The notes beneath the pieces were generated by a model. That model saw only the letters and a program-made list of their open reading frames with translations, was not told the origin of the DNA and ran no database searches. From Patescibacteria group bacterium (GTDB lineage: Bacteria > Patescibacteriota > Patescibacteriia > SG8-24), in contig JAHJAU010000041.1 in assembly GCA_018813785.1 (NCBI GenBank), forward strand, positions 1-35,500: DNA of 35,500 bases, in the 5' to 3' direction. Numbering within the stretch: the stretch's first letter is position 1; every line of letters begins with the position of its first letter. This document shows positions 15,109-21,711 of this stretch, piece after piece. A program made the position numbers and the translations under genes.

Positions 15109-15399
15109 TTAGCGAGTTGAGGGCTTGCGACCCAGACGACCACTGAATCGTTGGTGGCCGAGAACCGGTTGAATAGATGCGTCAACCGTGGGTGGTGTTT
15201 TGGCAAACATAGAGCCAAGAGCATTGCGCAGCAGCTCCGGTTTTTCGAGATATTTATTAATCACCGCAGTGGGTTGAATTTTCAGCCAAGCCACGAATTT
15301 TTCGATCGCCTTACCACCAAATTCTTCGGTGGCGTTTTGGTGATCGAGTTGTTCCCGCAGTTGTTTTTCTGTCTCAGGTGTAAGAGTTGAGATTGTCAT
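15109..15399 (-). CDS. Hypothetical 96-aa protein, related to the 73-aa neighbour
   Basis: Small helical protein of unknown function, no signal peptide. Its core KFVAWLKIQPTAVINKYLEK aligns without gaps to KFMKWLTKQDQVVRDILKSN of the upstream minus-strand gene (15653), so the two look like diverged duplicates. The C-terminal tail is basic and Arg-rich (HQRFSGRLGRKPSTR), compatible with nucleic-acid binding. The start at 15399 (ATG) has only a weak purine stretch upstream. It follows the 73-aa gene by 32 nt on the same strand and ends at a shared terminator. Confidence 0.68.
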   Translation of the reverse strand: MTISTLTPETEKQLREQLDHQNATEEFGGKAIEKFVAWLKIQPTAVINKYLEKPELLRNALGSMFAKTPPTVDASIQPVLGHQRFSGRLGRKPSTR

Positions 15400-15431
15400 G
15401 TTGCTATCTTTTGTGAGCCTGGCAGAAATTT

Positions 15432-15653
15432 TTAGAATGGCGAGGCGTAGAGTATGCCTACGTTAGTGCCCGGGCTACCATCCATTGGATACCGCCCACT
15501 TTTTATATTGCGCATGATCTTGACGGCAAAATCCGGATTAGATTTGAGAATATCTCGGACTACCTGATCCTGCTTGGTAAGCCACTTCATGAATTTGGTA
15601 ACGTCCTCTGGAGAAAACTCCGGCTGTGGATCGGTCTTCTTTTTCGATGCCAT
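15432..15653 (-). CDS. Hypothetical 73-aa protein
   Basis: A 73-residue protein with a lysine-rich N-terminus (MASKKKTDPQ) and a helical core KFMKWLTKQDQVVRDILKSN resembling the neighbouring 96-aa protein. Unknown function. The ATG at 15653 has an excellent Shine-Dalgarno (AGAGAGGTGA), with GTTCTTT (15681-15675, minus) 8 nt upstream of it, the same spacing as before the 103-aa gene at 1220. A possible promoter TTGAAT-17-TAACAT lies further upstream (15707-15735). The translation signals make it a credible gene despite its size. Confidence 0.7.
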   Translation of the reverse strand: MASKKKTDPQPEFSPEDVTKFMKWLTKQDQVVRDILKSNPDFAVKIMRNIKSGRYPMDGSPGTNVGILYASPF

Positions 15654-15771
15654 GATTCACCTCTCTGGTTGTTTAAAGAACTATGCCCAGAACAGTCTCC
15701 CTGGCGATGTTACTGGAGGCGGTTTAATAATTCAAGCCGCACGAATAAATAATTGGCGTTAAATTAAGAAT

Positions 15772-15796
15772 GAAAAAACCGGCCAAGCAGCCGGTT
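15772..15796 (-). terminator. Intrinsic terminator after the guanylate-kinase-like gene
   Basis: Minus strand AACCGGC / GCCGGTT (arms 15790-15796 and 15777-15783) followed by TTTTTTCATT, just past the stop of the minus-strand gene ending at 15802. Confidence 0.88.
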
Positions 15797-15801
15797 AATC
15801 G

Positions 15802-16599
15802 TTAATTAATGATCGGATTTTTTTCTGGCGACAGAAGACAGAGATTGGTTGGGATTTTCGTTTCAGTTACATAGACCGGAAACCCTAATTGCATCAGCTC
15901 ATCAACGCGGGGTTCGAGCAACAGGCAAATTCCATCAGACTGTTGCAGTACAGCCAACGCCTGCTTTCGGTCAATGCCGTAACGGGTTTGACCATAGGTT
16001 GATATTTGAACCAGTTGGTCAGCAGCTTCACGTTTGGCAAATTCTTCAGGTGTCAAAAATTCGTAGAACAACTGATCATTCGGTGAGCGTGGTGCTCGCG
16101 TGGTAACAGTCTTAATGATAGTCATTTGTCCCGGTCCAGCCATAACTTCCATTCGACGTAGTCGATCCATGATTGCGGCCTGACGACCAGAACCGGGTAA
16201 ACCAGTTACCACGTGTAGTTCGTGCATCATTTCTATAACTAGCACAAACTGTGGAACCTGCATGTTGATGATATTGCGAGGTCGAGCGGCTTGTTGTTCG
16301 ACAATCTCGTCGCGCTTCAAAACATCACTTGATCCGATTACCACTACAACTTCACCAGGTTGATCGGTGGTGAAGGTATGAGCTACCGGTCTAGGTAGCC
16401 AGACTATTAGATCAGGCGACATTGCCCGAACATCGATGGCGATTAAGGTATCTTCCGCCGCTTCACCGATCAGGATGATCTGTCGACGTAGTTCAGCTAC
16501 CCGTCGAATCACGCGGGGTTCACGTACCCCAGGTAGACGAATGAGCATCGAAGCGATGCCGTTTTCAATGTCCAATCCGGATAGAGTATCAGCCGTCAT
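15802..16599 (-). CDS. Guanylate-kinase-like protein with degenerate P-loop and extra N-terminal domain
   Basis: The 265-residue protein has two parts. Residues 1-125 are an unrecognised alpha/beta domain (IILIGEAAEDTLIAIDV; EVVVVIGSSDVLKRDEIV). Residues 128-250 follow guanylate kinase: a P-loop position VTGLPGSGRQ (131-140), the GMP-site motif VTTRAPR (165-171), FYEFLTPEEF, TYGQTRYGID (201-210), and a Lid-side CLLLEP. The Walker A is altered: the lysine is Arg and the following Ser/Thr is Gln, so kinase activity is doubtful; it may bind a nucleotide or act as a scaffold. The ATG at 16599 has a good Shine-Dalgarno (GGAGGAATA). Single gene with its own terminator. Confidence 0.78.
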   Translation of the reverse strand: MTADTLSGLDIENGIASMLIRLPGVREPRVIRRVAELRRQIILIGEAAEDTLIAIDVRAMSPDLIVWLPRPVAHTFTTDQPGEVVVVIGSSDVLKRDEIVEQQAARPRNIINMQVPQFVLVIEMMHELHVVTGLPGSGRQAAIMDRLRRMEVMAGPGQMTIIKTVTTRAPRSPNDQLFYEFLTPEEFAKREAADQLVQISTYGQTRYGIDRKQALAVLQQSDGICLLLEPRVDELMQLGFPVYVTETKIPTNLCLLSPEKNPIIN

Positions 16600-16707
16600 T
16601 ATTCCTCCGATCCAACTCCTTTAACCGAAACACTAATTGCTAGTTATCGTCAACTAACATTGCTATAAGTTGATTAATTTAATTATTACATTTGATTGTT
16701 CGTCGGC

Positions 16708-16736
16708 TTGTCGCAAAAATGATCTGAACGTATACT
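16708..16736 (+). promoter_or_regulatory. Promoter TTGTCG-17-TATACT, probably leaderless
   Basis: -35 TTGTCG (16708-16713), 17 nt, -10 TATACT (16731-16736). Nine nt then separate it from the ATG of the MTH1-like gene, so translation should start at or near the 5' end of the message. Confidence 0.6.
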
Positions 16737-16745
16737 ATTTCTCGT

Positions 16746-17282
16746 ATGAACAATACTCCTATTACCATGGTTTTAGTGCTGGTCCGTGACGGTGATCGTA
16801 TTTTGTTAGGTCGAAAAAAGCGTGGTTTTGGTCAGGGGAAGTGGAATGGATTTGGCGGTAAGGTGGAACCGGGAGAATCAATTGAAGCAGCGGCTCGGCG
16901 TGAGTTCATTGAAGAAACCAGTAGTGATATTCGTGAACTGCGTTCCGTCGGGCAATTGTCATTTACGTTTGCCGATGGTCAACCGGAATTAGAGATGCAT
17001 GTTTTTGCCGCCGCTGAATTAATTGGTGAACCACAAGAAACAGACGAGATGTTTCCCGATTGGTTTAAAATCGATTCAATCCCATTTGACGAAATGTGGG
17101 CTGACGATCAGTATTGGCTACCACTTTTTTTGAGTGATCGAAGATTTGTCGGATCATTTCATTATGCCGATGAAACTACGATTTTACATCATTCGGTGAT
17201 CAAGCTTGAGAATTGTCTGGCGGATAACGGAACTCAATTTTGTCAGCTAGCTCTAGCGGAGATTAATGAGGCTGATAACTAG
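16746..17282 (+). CDS. MTH1-like Nudix hydrolase (8-oxo-dGTP diphosphatase type)
   Basis: The 178-residue enzyme carries the Nudix box GGKVEPGESIEAAARREFIE followed by ET (about 37-58). It resembles animal MTH1/NUDT1 more than E. coli MutT: GRKKRGFGQGKWNGFGGKV includes the Asn that contacts the base in MTH1, and EMWADDQYWLPLFL contains the Trp and two Asp residues of its nucleobase pocket. The expected activity is removal of oxidised purine nucleotides, by family inference. The box ends EETSSD rather than EExGU, so the last glycine is missing. Start ATG at 16746 lies 9 nt after a -10 box. secD lies downstream beyond two hairpins. Confidence 0.9.
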   Translation: MNNTPITMVLVLVRDGDRILLGRKKRGFGQGKWNGFGGKVEPGESIEAAARREFIEETSSDIRELRSVGQLSFTFADGQPELEMHVFAAAELIGEPQETDEMFPDWFKIDSIPFDEMWADDQYWLPLFLSDRRFVGSFHYADETTILHHSVIKLENCLADNGTQFCQLALAEINEADN

Positions 17283-17313
17283 GTTGCCAAAACTCGTAAC
17301 CTGCACTAGGATT

Positions 17314-17342
17314 ATTGTCAGTTATGCACAAATAATGACAAT
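17314..17342 (+). other. Extended stem-loop in the secD upstream region
   Basis: ATTGTCA (17314-17320) pairs with TGACAAT (17336-17342); after a one-base bulge TTAT pairs with ATAA, leaving a GCACAA loop. It lies directly before a terminator-type hairpin and about 50 nt upstream of secD, so it could be part of a regulated leader. Confidence 0.5.
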
Positions 17343-17344
17343 TA

Positions 17345-17368
17345 GAGCGTATCGAACGCTCATTTTTT
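17345..17368 (+). terminator. Terminator or attenuator 22 nt before secD
   Basis: Stem GAGCGT (17345-17350) / ACGCTC (17356-17361), loop ATCGA, then ATTTTTT. It can end the MTH1-like transcript, but only 22 nt separate the T-run from the secD ATG, leaving no room for a full promoter; attenuation or read-through is therefore possible. Confidence 0.75.
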
Positions 17369-17390
17369 CTCGGAAGCAAACAACGATGAT

Positions 17391-19550
17391 ATGAAAGAAA
17401 ATAATGTTATTCGTGAATCTTTCTCGAAGTTACTCAAGGCGCTGTTTTCCTTGGTGGCGCCGACCACACCGCGAGGCAGAGTGAGACGAGCAATATTTAT
17501 TATTGCCATTCTGTTATTTTTCTCAGGCCTGTTAAGTTATCCCAATTGGTGGAACTCAACAGCCGATAGAGTTAATAGCTGGTCAGAAGAGACGTTGAAC
17601 TTTAATCCGAAGATTCCACATTTTTGGGAAGTGGCTTTTCGCTTGGGCTTAGATCTGCAGGGTGGAACACATTTGGTTTATACAGCAGATATGAGTTCCA
17701 TTCCCTCAGCAGAGCAGGATGATTCAATTGCTGGTGTGCGTGATGTTATCGAGCGTCGGGTCAATGCTTTTGGCGTGTCTGAACCATTAGTTCAAACCAA
17801 TAAATCCGGGGATGAGTGGCGACTCATAGTTGATTTGGCTGGAGTGACTGATATTTCTGAGGCGATTCAACAAATTGGAGAAACACCGATTTTAGAGTTT
17901 AAAGAAAAGAATCTAGAACCGCCACGCGCTTTGACCGAGGAAGAGCGACAGGATATGGAGATGAAAAATTCTACGGCCAAAGTTTTAGCCGGTGATGTAT
18001 TGAAACAGGCTCAGGAGGCGGAGGCTGATTTTGCTGCGCTAGCTGCCGAGCACTCAACTGACATGTCATCAAAAGCTATGAGTGGCGATATTGGATTTCA
18101 GACTACAACCGGCGAATTTCAGATGCTGGTTCAGGCTGTGATAGACAATGATGTTAAAGCTGGGGCACTTGTTCCTAAGATCGTAGAAAGTTACCAAGGT
18201 TATCATATCGTTGGTTTTGAAGGAACGCAGGAGGGAGGCAAGGAAGTACAAGCTTCACATATTTTGCTGTGTTGGCAGGGTGCGTTACGTTGCGAAGCAG
18301 AGCGCACCAAAGAAGAAGCCTTAGCTCTGGCTCAGGAGTTAGTTGCTCAGGCCACGCCAGAAAATTTTGCCGCTCTGGCTGCTGATAATTCTAGCGATGC
18401 ATCAAATGCCGAAACCGGTGGTGATCTGGGCTGGTTTCCGGAGGGGGCGATGGTTGAGACGTTCAATGATGCAGCTATGACCCTGGCCGTCGGTCAGATT
18501 TCCGAGCCAGTCGAGACAGAGTTTGGTTATCATCTGATTTATAAGACCGATGAGCGTTTTCAGTTGGAATATCATCTGCGACATATTCAGTTTACTAAGA
18601 AGGTGGTGACCGATTATGTACCGCCGGCAGATGAATGGAAAAATACACAATTGTCCGGCAAACACCTTAAACGTTCGATGATGCAATTTCATCAACAAAC
18701 CAACGAACCGTTAGTTGGCTTAGAATTTAATGCTGAGGGGAAGGATTTATTTGCAGACATTACTCAGCGCAACATTGGAAAACCTGTAGCTATTTTCCTT
18801 GACGGTCAACCTATTAGTGTACCGACTGTTAATGAGGCTATCACCGGTGGCGAAGCAGTTATTACGGGAGATTTTACGATTCCCGAGGCCAAACTTTTGG
18901 TTCAGCGATTGAATGCTGGTGCGTTGCCAGTGCCAATTAATTTGGAGACTCAGCAATCAGTAGGGGCAACACTCGGCAACTCGTCCTTGCTAGCGTCACT
19001 TAAAGCCGGATTGATTGGTTTTTTGATCGTGGCGTTGTTCATGTTGCTTTACTATCGATTACCGGGATTAGTGGCGATTATTGCTCTGGCCATTTATACA
19101 TCTGTTAACTTAGCTTTGTATAAATTGATTCCAGTTACATTAAGTTTGTCTGGCATTGCCGGTTTCATTTTGTCGGTTGGCATGGCGGTAGATGCGAACA
19201 TTTTGATTTTTGAACGGCTCAAAGAAGAGTTGCGTCGTGGACGATCTTTGCAATCAGCCTTAGAAGAAGGTTTTCGTCGGGCTTGGTTGTCAATTCGCGA
19301 CTCCAACTTAACAACGCTTATTTCCTGTGCGATCTTGTTTTACACCAGTTCATCGTTGATCAGGGGTTTCGCTTTAACCCTGGGTATCGGTGTGTTAGTA
19401 TCCATGTTCTCGGCGATTATCGTAAGTCGCTCCTTATTGCGTTTGTTAACCGGCTGGGGCTTTCTCAAGTCCGAGATGTTATATTTGCCGGGTTTTAGTA
19501 CCAGAGCTAAACCAGCCCAGGCTGGTTTAGACGAGAGAAGTACGAACTAA
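17391..19550 (+). CDS. secD: Protein translocase subunit SecD with inserted tandem parvulin-like domains
   Basis: SecD uses the proton gradient with SecF to pull preproteins out on the extracytoplasmic side. The 719-residue protein has TM1 (about 34-50), [15 protein letters not shown] (83-97), [13 protein letters not shown], then an insertion of about 245 residues (175-420), then [19 protein letters not shown], and five TM helices (540-690) with the [13 protein letters not shown] motif. The insertion holds a complete parvulin unit, 287-388 (ASHILL His290, SSDAS Asp336, GGDLGWF, Met354, Phe358, FGYHLI His381), preceded by a degenerate one, 199-277 ([26 protein letters not shown]). Typical SecD lacks these. 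No Shine-Dalgarno. secF follows within 6-12 nt. Confidence 0.96.
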   Translation: MKENNVIRESFSKLLKALFSLVAPTTPRGRVRRAIFIIAILLFFSGLLSYPNWWNSTADRVNSWSEETLNFNPKIPHFWEVAFRLGLDLQGGTHLVYTADMSSIPSAEQDDSIAGVRDVIERRVNAFGVSEPLVQTNKSGDEWRLIVDLAGVTDISEAIQQIGETPILEFKEKNLEPPRALTEEERQDMEMKNSTAKVLAGDVLKQAQEAEADFAALAAEHSTDMSSKAMSGDIGFQTTTGEFQMLVQAVIDNDVKAGALVPKIVESYQGYHIVGFEGTQEGGKEVQASHILLCWQGALRCEAERTKEEALALAQELVAQATPENFAALAADNSSDASNAETGGDLGWFPEGAMVETFNDAAMTLAVGQISEPVETEFGYHLIYKTDERFQLEYHLRHIQFTKKVVTDYVPPADEWKNTQLSGKHLKRSMMQFHQQTNEPLVGLEFNAEGKDLFADITQRNIGKPVAIFLDGQPISVPTVNEAITGGEAVITGDFTIPEAKLLVQRLNAGALPVPINLETQQSVGATLGNSSLLASLKAGLIGFLIVALFMLLYYRLPGLVAIIALAIYTSVNLALYKLIPVTLSLSGIAGFILSVGMAVDANILIFERLKEELRRGRSLQSALEEGFRRAWLSIRDSNLTTLISCAILFYTSSSLIRGFALTLGIGVLVSMFSAIIVSRSLLRLLTGWGFLKSEMLYLPGFSTRAKPAQAGLDERSTN

Positions 19551-19556
19551 CGGTTG

Positions 19557-20450
19557 ATGAGTATGATATATCCAATCATTAAATATCGAAAAATTTGGTT
19601 CACCTTGTCGAGTTTATTAGTTTTGGTTAGTGTGGCTGCCTTGGTAATATTTCCACTTCGTTTTGGGATTGATTTTACCGGCGGTTCTTTAATGGAGCTG
19701 AGATTCAACGAGCGACCGTTAACACAGGAGATGCGCAATACCATGACTGAATTGAATTATGCTGAAGCGGTGGTGCAGCCACTGGGTGACTTGGGCATGT
19801 TAGTACGTCTTCCTACCATGGGTGAAGAAGAGCATCAATCATTACTAACTTCTTTACGAGAGAAGCATGGCGAAGTAATCGAATTGCGTTTTGAATCCAT
19901 TGGTCCAACAGTTGGTTCGGAAATGCGAAGCAAGGCCGTTTGGTCATTATCATTAGTATTGATAGCGATTGCTTTATACGTAGCTTATGCTTTTCGCAAG
20001 GTTTCGCGGCCAGTGGCATCCTGGAAGTACGGCATTACCACGTTGATTGCTGCTCTCTGTCATGATGTTCTGATTCCTCTGGGGGTGTTTGCTGTGTTAG
20101 GTCACGTCTTGCTAGTGGAAATAAATTCAGCTTTTATTGCCGCCATGCTTACCGTGTTAGGTTTTTCAGTTCATGACACGATCGTGGTGTTTGATCGCGT
20201 TCGTGAAAATTTGATGAAGACCGGTGGTACATTTGAAGAGATCGTAGAGCGCAGCGTCAACGAAACTTTGGCTCGATCCATCAACACCTCACTTACCACC
20301 ATGTTGCCGCTCATCGCTATTTATTTATGGGGAGGGGAAACTTTGAGATGGTTTGCGCTGGCTTTGATGATTGGTTTAATTGCTGGTACCTACTCTTCAA
20401 TCTTTTTGGCCTCACCGTTGTTAGTGGTTTTTCAGAAGAAGTCAAAATAA
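19557..20450 (+). CDS. secF: Protein translocase subunit SecF
   Basis: Partner of SecD in the SecDF export motor in the cytoplasmic membrane. The 297-residue protein has TM1 (about 12-32), the FGIDFTGGSLMELRF motif, a small extracytoplasmic domain with ELRFESIGPTVGSEM, and five C-terminal TM helices with VLGFSVHDTIVVFDRVREN and RSINTSLTTMLPL. The start could be ATG 19557 or ATG 19563 (both follow a TTG at 19554); none has a Shine-Dalgarno, and translation is probably coupled to secD, whose stop ends at 19550. The transcript ends at a strong terminator just downstream. Confidence 0.96.
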   Translation: MSMIYPIIKYRKIWFTLSSLLVLVSVAALVIFPLRFGIDFTGGSLMELRFNERPLTQEMRNTMTELNYAEAVVQPLGDLGMLVRLPTMGEEEHQSLLTSLREKHGEVIELRFESIGPTVGSEMRSKAVWSLSLVLIAIALYVAYAFRKVSRPVASWKYGITTLIAALCHDVLIPLGVFAVLGHVLLVEINSAFIAAMLTVLGFSVHDTIVVFDRVRENLMKTGGTFEEIVERSVNETLARSINTSLTTMLPLIAIYLWGGETLRWFALALMIGLIAGTYSSIFLASPLLVVFQKKSK

Positions 20451-20474
20451 GAATCGAGTAGTTAAAAATGAAAT

Positions 20475-20502
20475 AAAAAAGCCCGCTAAGCAGCGGGTTT
20501 TT
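20475..20502. terminator. Bidirectional terminator between secF and the convergent membrane-protein gene
   Basis: CCCGCT (20482-20487) / AGCGGG (20492-20497), loop AAGC, with TTTTT on plus and a CTTTTTT run on minus. Confidence 0.9.
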
Positions 20503-20529
20503 GCTTTGGTTTTTCTACTTATTTTTCAG

Positions 20530-20838
20530 TCAGGTAAAAAGAAGGTAGAGGACAAAGCTCAAAGATGCCGATCCACCCAACAACACCAGACCAATGAGCA
20601 AGTAACGCAGAAAAATCATCATGCTCCCATGAAGACCGAACTCTATTGTCTCCAAGCGGTCTATTTTAGTTCGAGTAACTTCTCGGGTGGGGGATTCGCG
20701 GTAACTGGGGATTGTATTAAGTGTCACATCAATTTCGATAACTCGCTCCTCGGTTTTGGTTTCAGTGACACTGATCCCATTACCCCAATCTATAATTCTT
20801 CTTACAGCTTCTTGCCACCAATTTTTTTCTTTGGTCAT
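20530..20838 (-). CDS. Hypothetical 102-aa protein with C-terminal membrane anchor
   Basis: The 102-residue protein has a soluble N-terminal part (KNWWQEAVRRIIDWGNG; ERVIEIDVTLNTIP) and one long hydrophobic segment near the C-terminus (about 74-100, MIFLRYLLIGLVLLGG and on), so it is probably tail-anchored with the N-terminus in the cytoplasm. No family recognised. The ATG at 20838 is chosen because TTGGAGG lies 8 nt upstream; the frame stays open to a TTG inside the -35 box. Its promoter TTGACA-17-TAGACT diverges from, and overlaps, that of the lipoprotein gene. A large plus-strand frame across the same bases is not coding. Confidence 0.68.
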   Translation of the reverse strand: MTKEKNWWQEAVRRIIDWGNGISVTETKTEERVIEIDVTLNTIPSYRESPTREVTRTKIDRLETIEFGLHGSMMIFLRYLLIGLVLLGGSASLSFVLYLLFT

Positions 20839-20860
20839 TTTGGTTTCCTCCAAGAGGAGG

Positions 20861-20889
20861 AGTCTAGTAGTAAAAACTTTTTTTGTCAA
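20861..20889 (-). promoter_or_regulatory. Promoter TTGACA-17-TAGACT for the tail-anchored protein
   Basis: Minus strand: perfect -35 TTGACA (20884-20889), 17-nt spacer, -10 TAGACT (20861-20866), followed by CCTCC...GGAGG, an inverted repeat (TCCTCCTCTTGGAGGA) that could hide the ribosome site. Confidence 0.6.
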
Positions 20890-20912
20890 TTTACATTACT
20901 GGCTATTAAGTC
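20883..20912 (+). promoter_or_regulatory. Promoter TTGTCA-18-TAAGTC for the lipoprotein, overlapping the divergent -35
   Basis: -35 TTGTCA (20883-20888), 18 nt, -10 TAAGTC (20907-20912); a 17-nt spacer gives TTAAGT. The -35 shares bases with the minus-strand -35 through the TTGTCAA palindrome, so polymerase can occupy only one at a time. Confidence 0.45.
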
Positions 20913-20961
20913 GCGCTTTTGCTTTAATAAAAATGCACCATCTCAATTACAGGAGGACGCG

Positions 20962-21537
20962 ATGAGATTTTCTATCGTACTGAGTGCAATTATGGTTCTT
21001 TTGCTGACTGCCTGCACCGCCTCGGTGGTTCATGCACCTGACACGACCACAGGGTTAGCGCAACCAGAGACTACCACGCCAACTCCAACTGCCCACGAGT
21101 CCAGAACAGATCAGCAAACAATCGACTCTGAAGAGTTGACGCTTCAAGTTTGGGCTGAGCTGGATCACACTTGCGCTCAGCTAATCACCCTGACTCACCA
21201 GCTCGGTACTTGTATAGTTCAAAGCGGACTGAGTGATGCACGTTGGGAATCAGTTGCCAGATTCTGGCGGTCAGCAGTAAGTTCCTGGCTTTACGGCATC
21301 GAACAACTGCGTCAAGCCAGTACTCAGCGTGATTATTGGCGCGCTCTACTACAGTTGGAAAATAATTTGCTCGATTTAGAGCGCTATATGAATCGACTGG
21401 AGGAGACCGCACACGATCTATCAATTCATCAGCCAGATTTTCAGCGAGTCATGACTGAATTGCATCAAGTAGTTGTCAGCGCCAGACAGGGTGTTGGACG
21501 AGCACATGAGCGCTATAGTCACATGACCAATAATTAA
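20962..21537 (+). CDS. Predicted lipoprotein, 191 aa, helical
   Basis: Starts with a lipoprotein signal peptide: MRFSIVLSAIMVLLLTAC, lipobox LTAC with Cys18. A Thr/Pro-rich linker (19-50) follows, then a helical domain with QVWAELDHTCAQLITLTHQL, RFWRSAVSSWLYGIEQL and LENNLLDLERYMNRLEET, probably a four-helix bundle outside the membrane. Two further cysteines could form a disulfide. No family recognised. The ATG at 20962 has a textbook Shine-Dalgarno (AGGAGG); the longer open frame upstream is spurious as it crosses the divergent promoter and the opposite gene. It is a single gene with its own terminator. Confidence 0.82.
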   Translation: MRFSIVLSAIMVLLLTACTASVVHAPDTTTGLAQPETTTPTPTAHESRTDQQTIDSEELTLQVWAELDHTCAQLITLTHQLGTCIVQSGLSDARWESVARFWRSAVSSWLYGIEQLRQASTQRDYWRALLQLENNLLDLERYMNRLEETAHDLSIHQPDFQRVMTELHQVVVSARQGVGRAHERYSHMTNN

Positions 21538-21549
21538 AATCGAGTCGTA

Positions 21550-21576
21550 AAAACGATCTTAGAAGGTCGTTTTTTT
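21550..21576 (+). terminator. Intrinsic terminator after the lipoprotein gene
   Basis: ACGATCT (21553-21559) / AGGTCGT (21564-21570) with one G-U pair and loop TAGA, followed by TTTTTTT. Confidence 0.82.
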
Positions 21577-21626
21577 AAATAGAGAAAGTTTTTTAAAATA
21601 AAAACCCGATGGTTAAGCCAAATAAC

Positions 21627-21655
21627 TTGATTTTCCTTCTTATTTATGTTAATAT
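21627..21655 (+). promoter_or_regulatory. Promoter TTGATT-17-TAATAT for the membrane protein/ATPase operon
   Basis: -35 TTGATT (21627-21632), 17 nt, -10 TAATAT (21650-21655). An ATG at 21660 opens a 6-codon frame that overlaps a TTG (21673) in the frame of the downstream gene. Confidence 0.45.
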
Positions 21656-21711
21656 ATAGATGAATAGTCAGATTGAATGAACGTCTCGTTTTAAGCGTAT
21701 TATCTGCTCAA

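Noticed and set aside
20506-20961. Long plus-strand N-terminal extension of the lipoprotein gene
   Set aside because: It would cross the secF-side region, the opposite-strand gene and the divergent promoters, and would bury the clear signal peptide at 20962 that has a perfect AGGAGG site.
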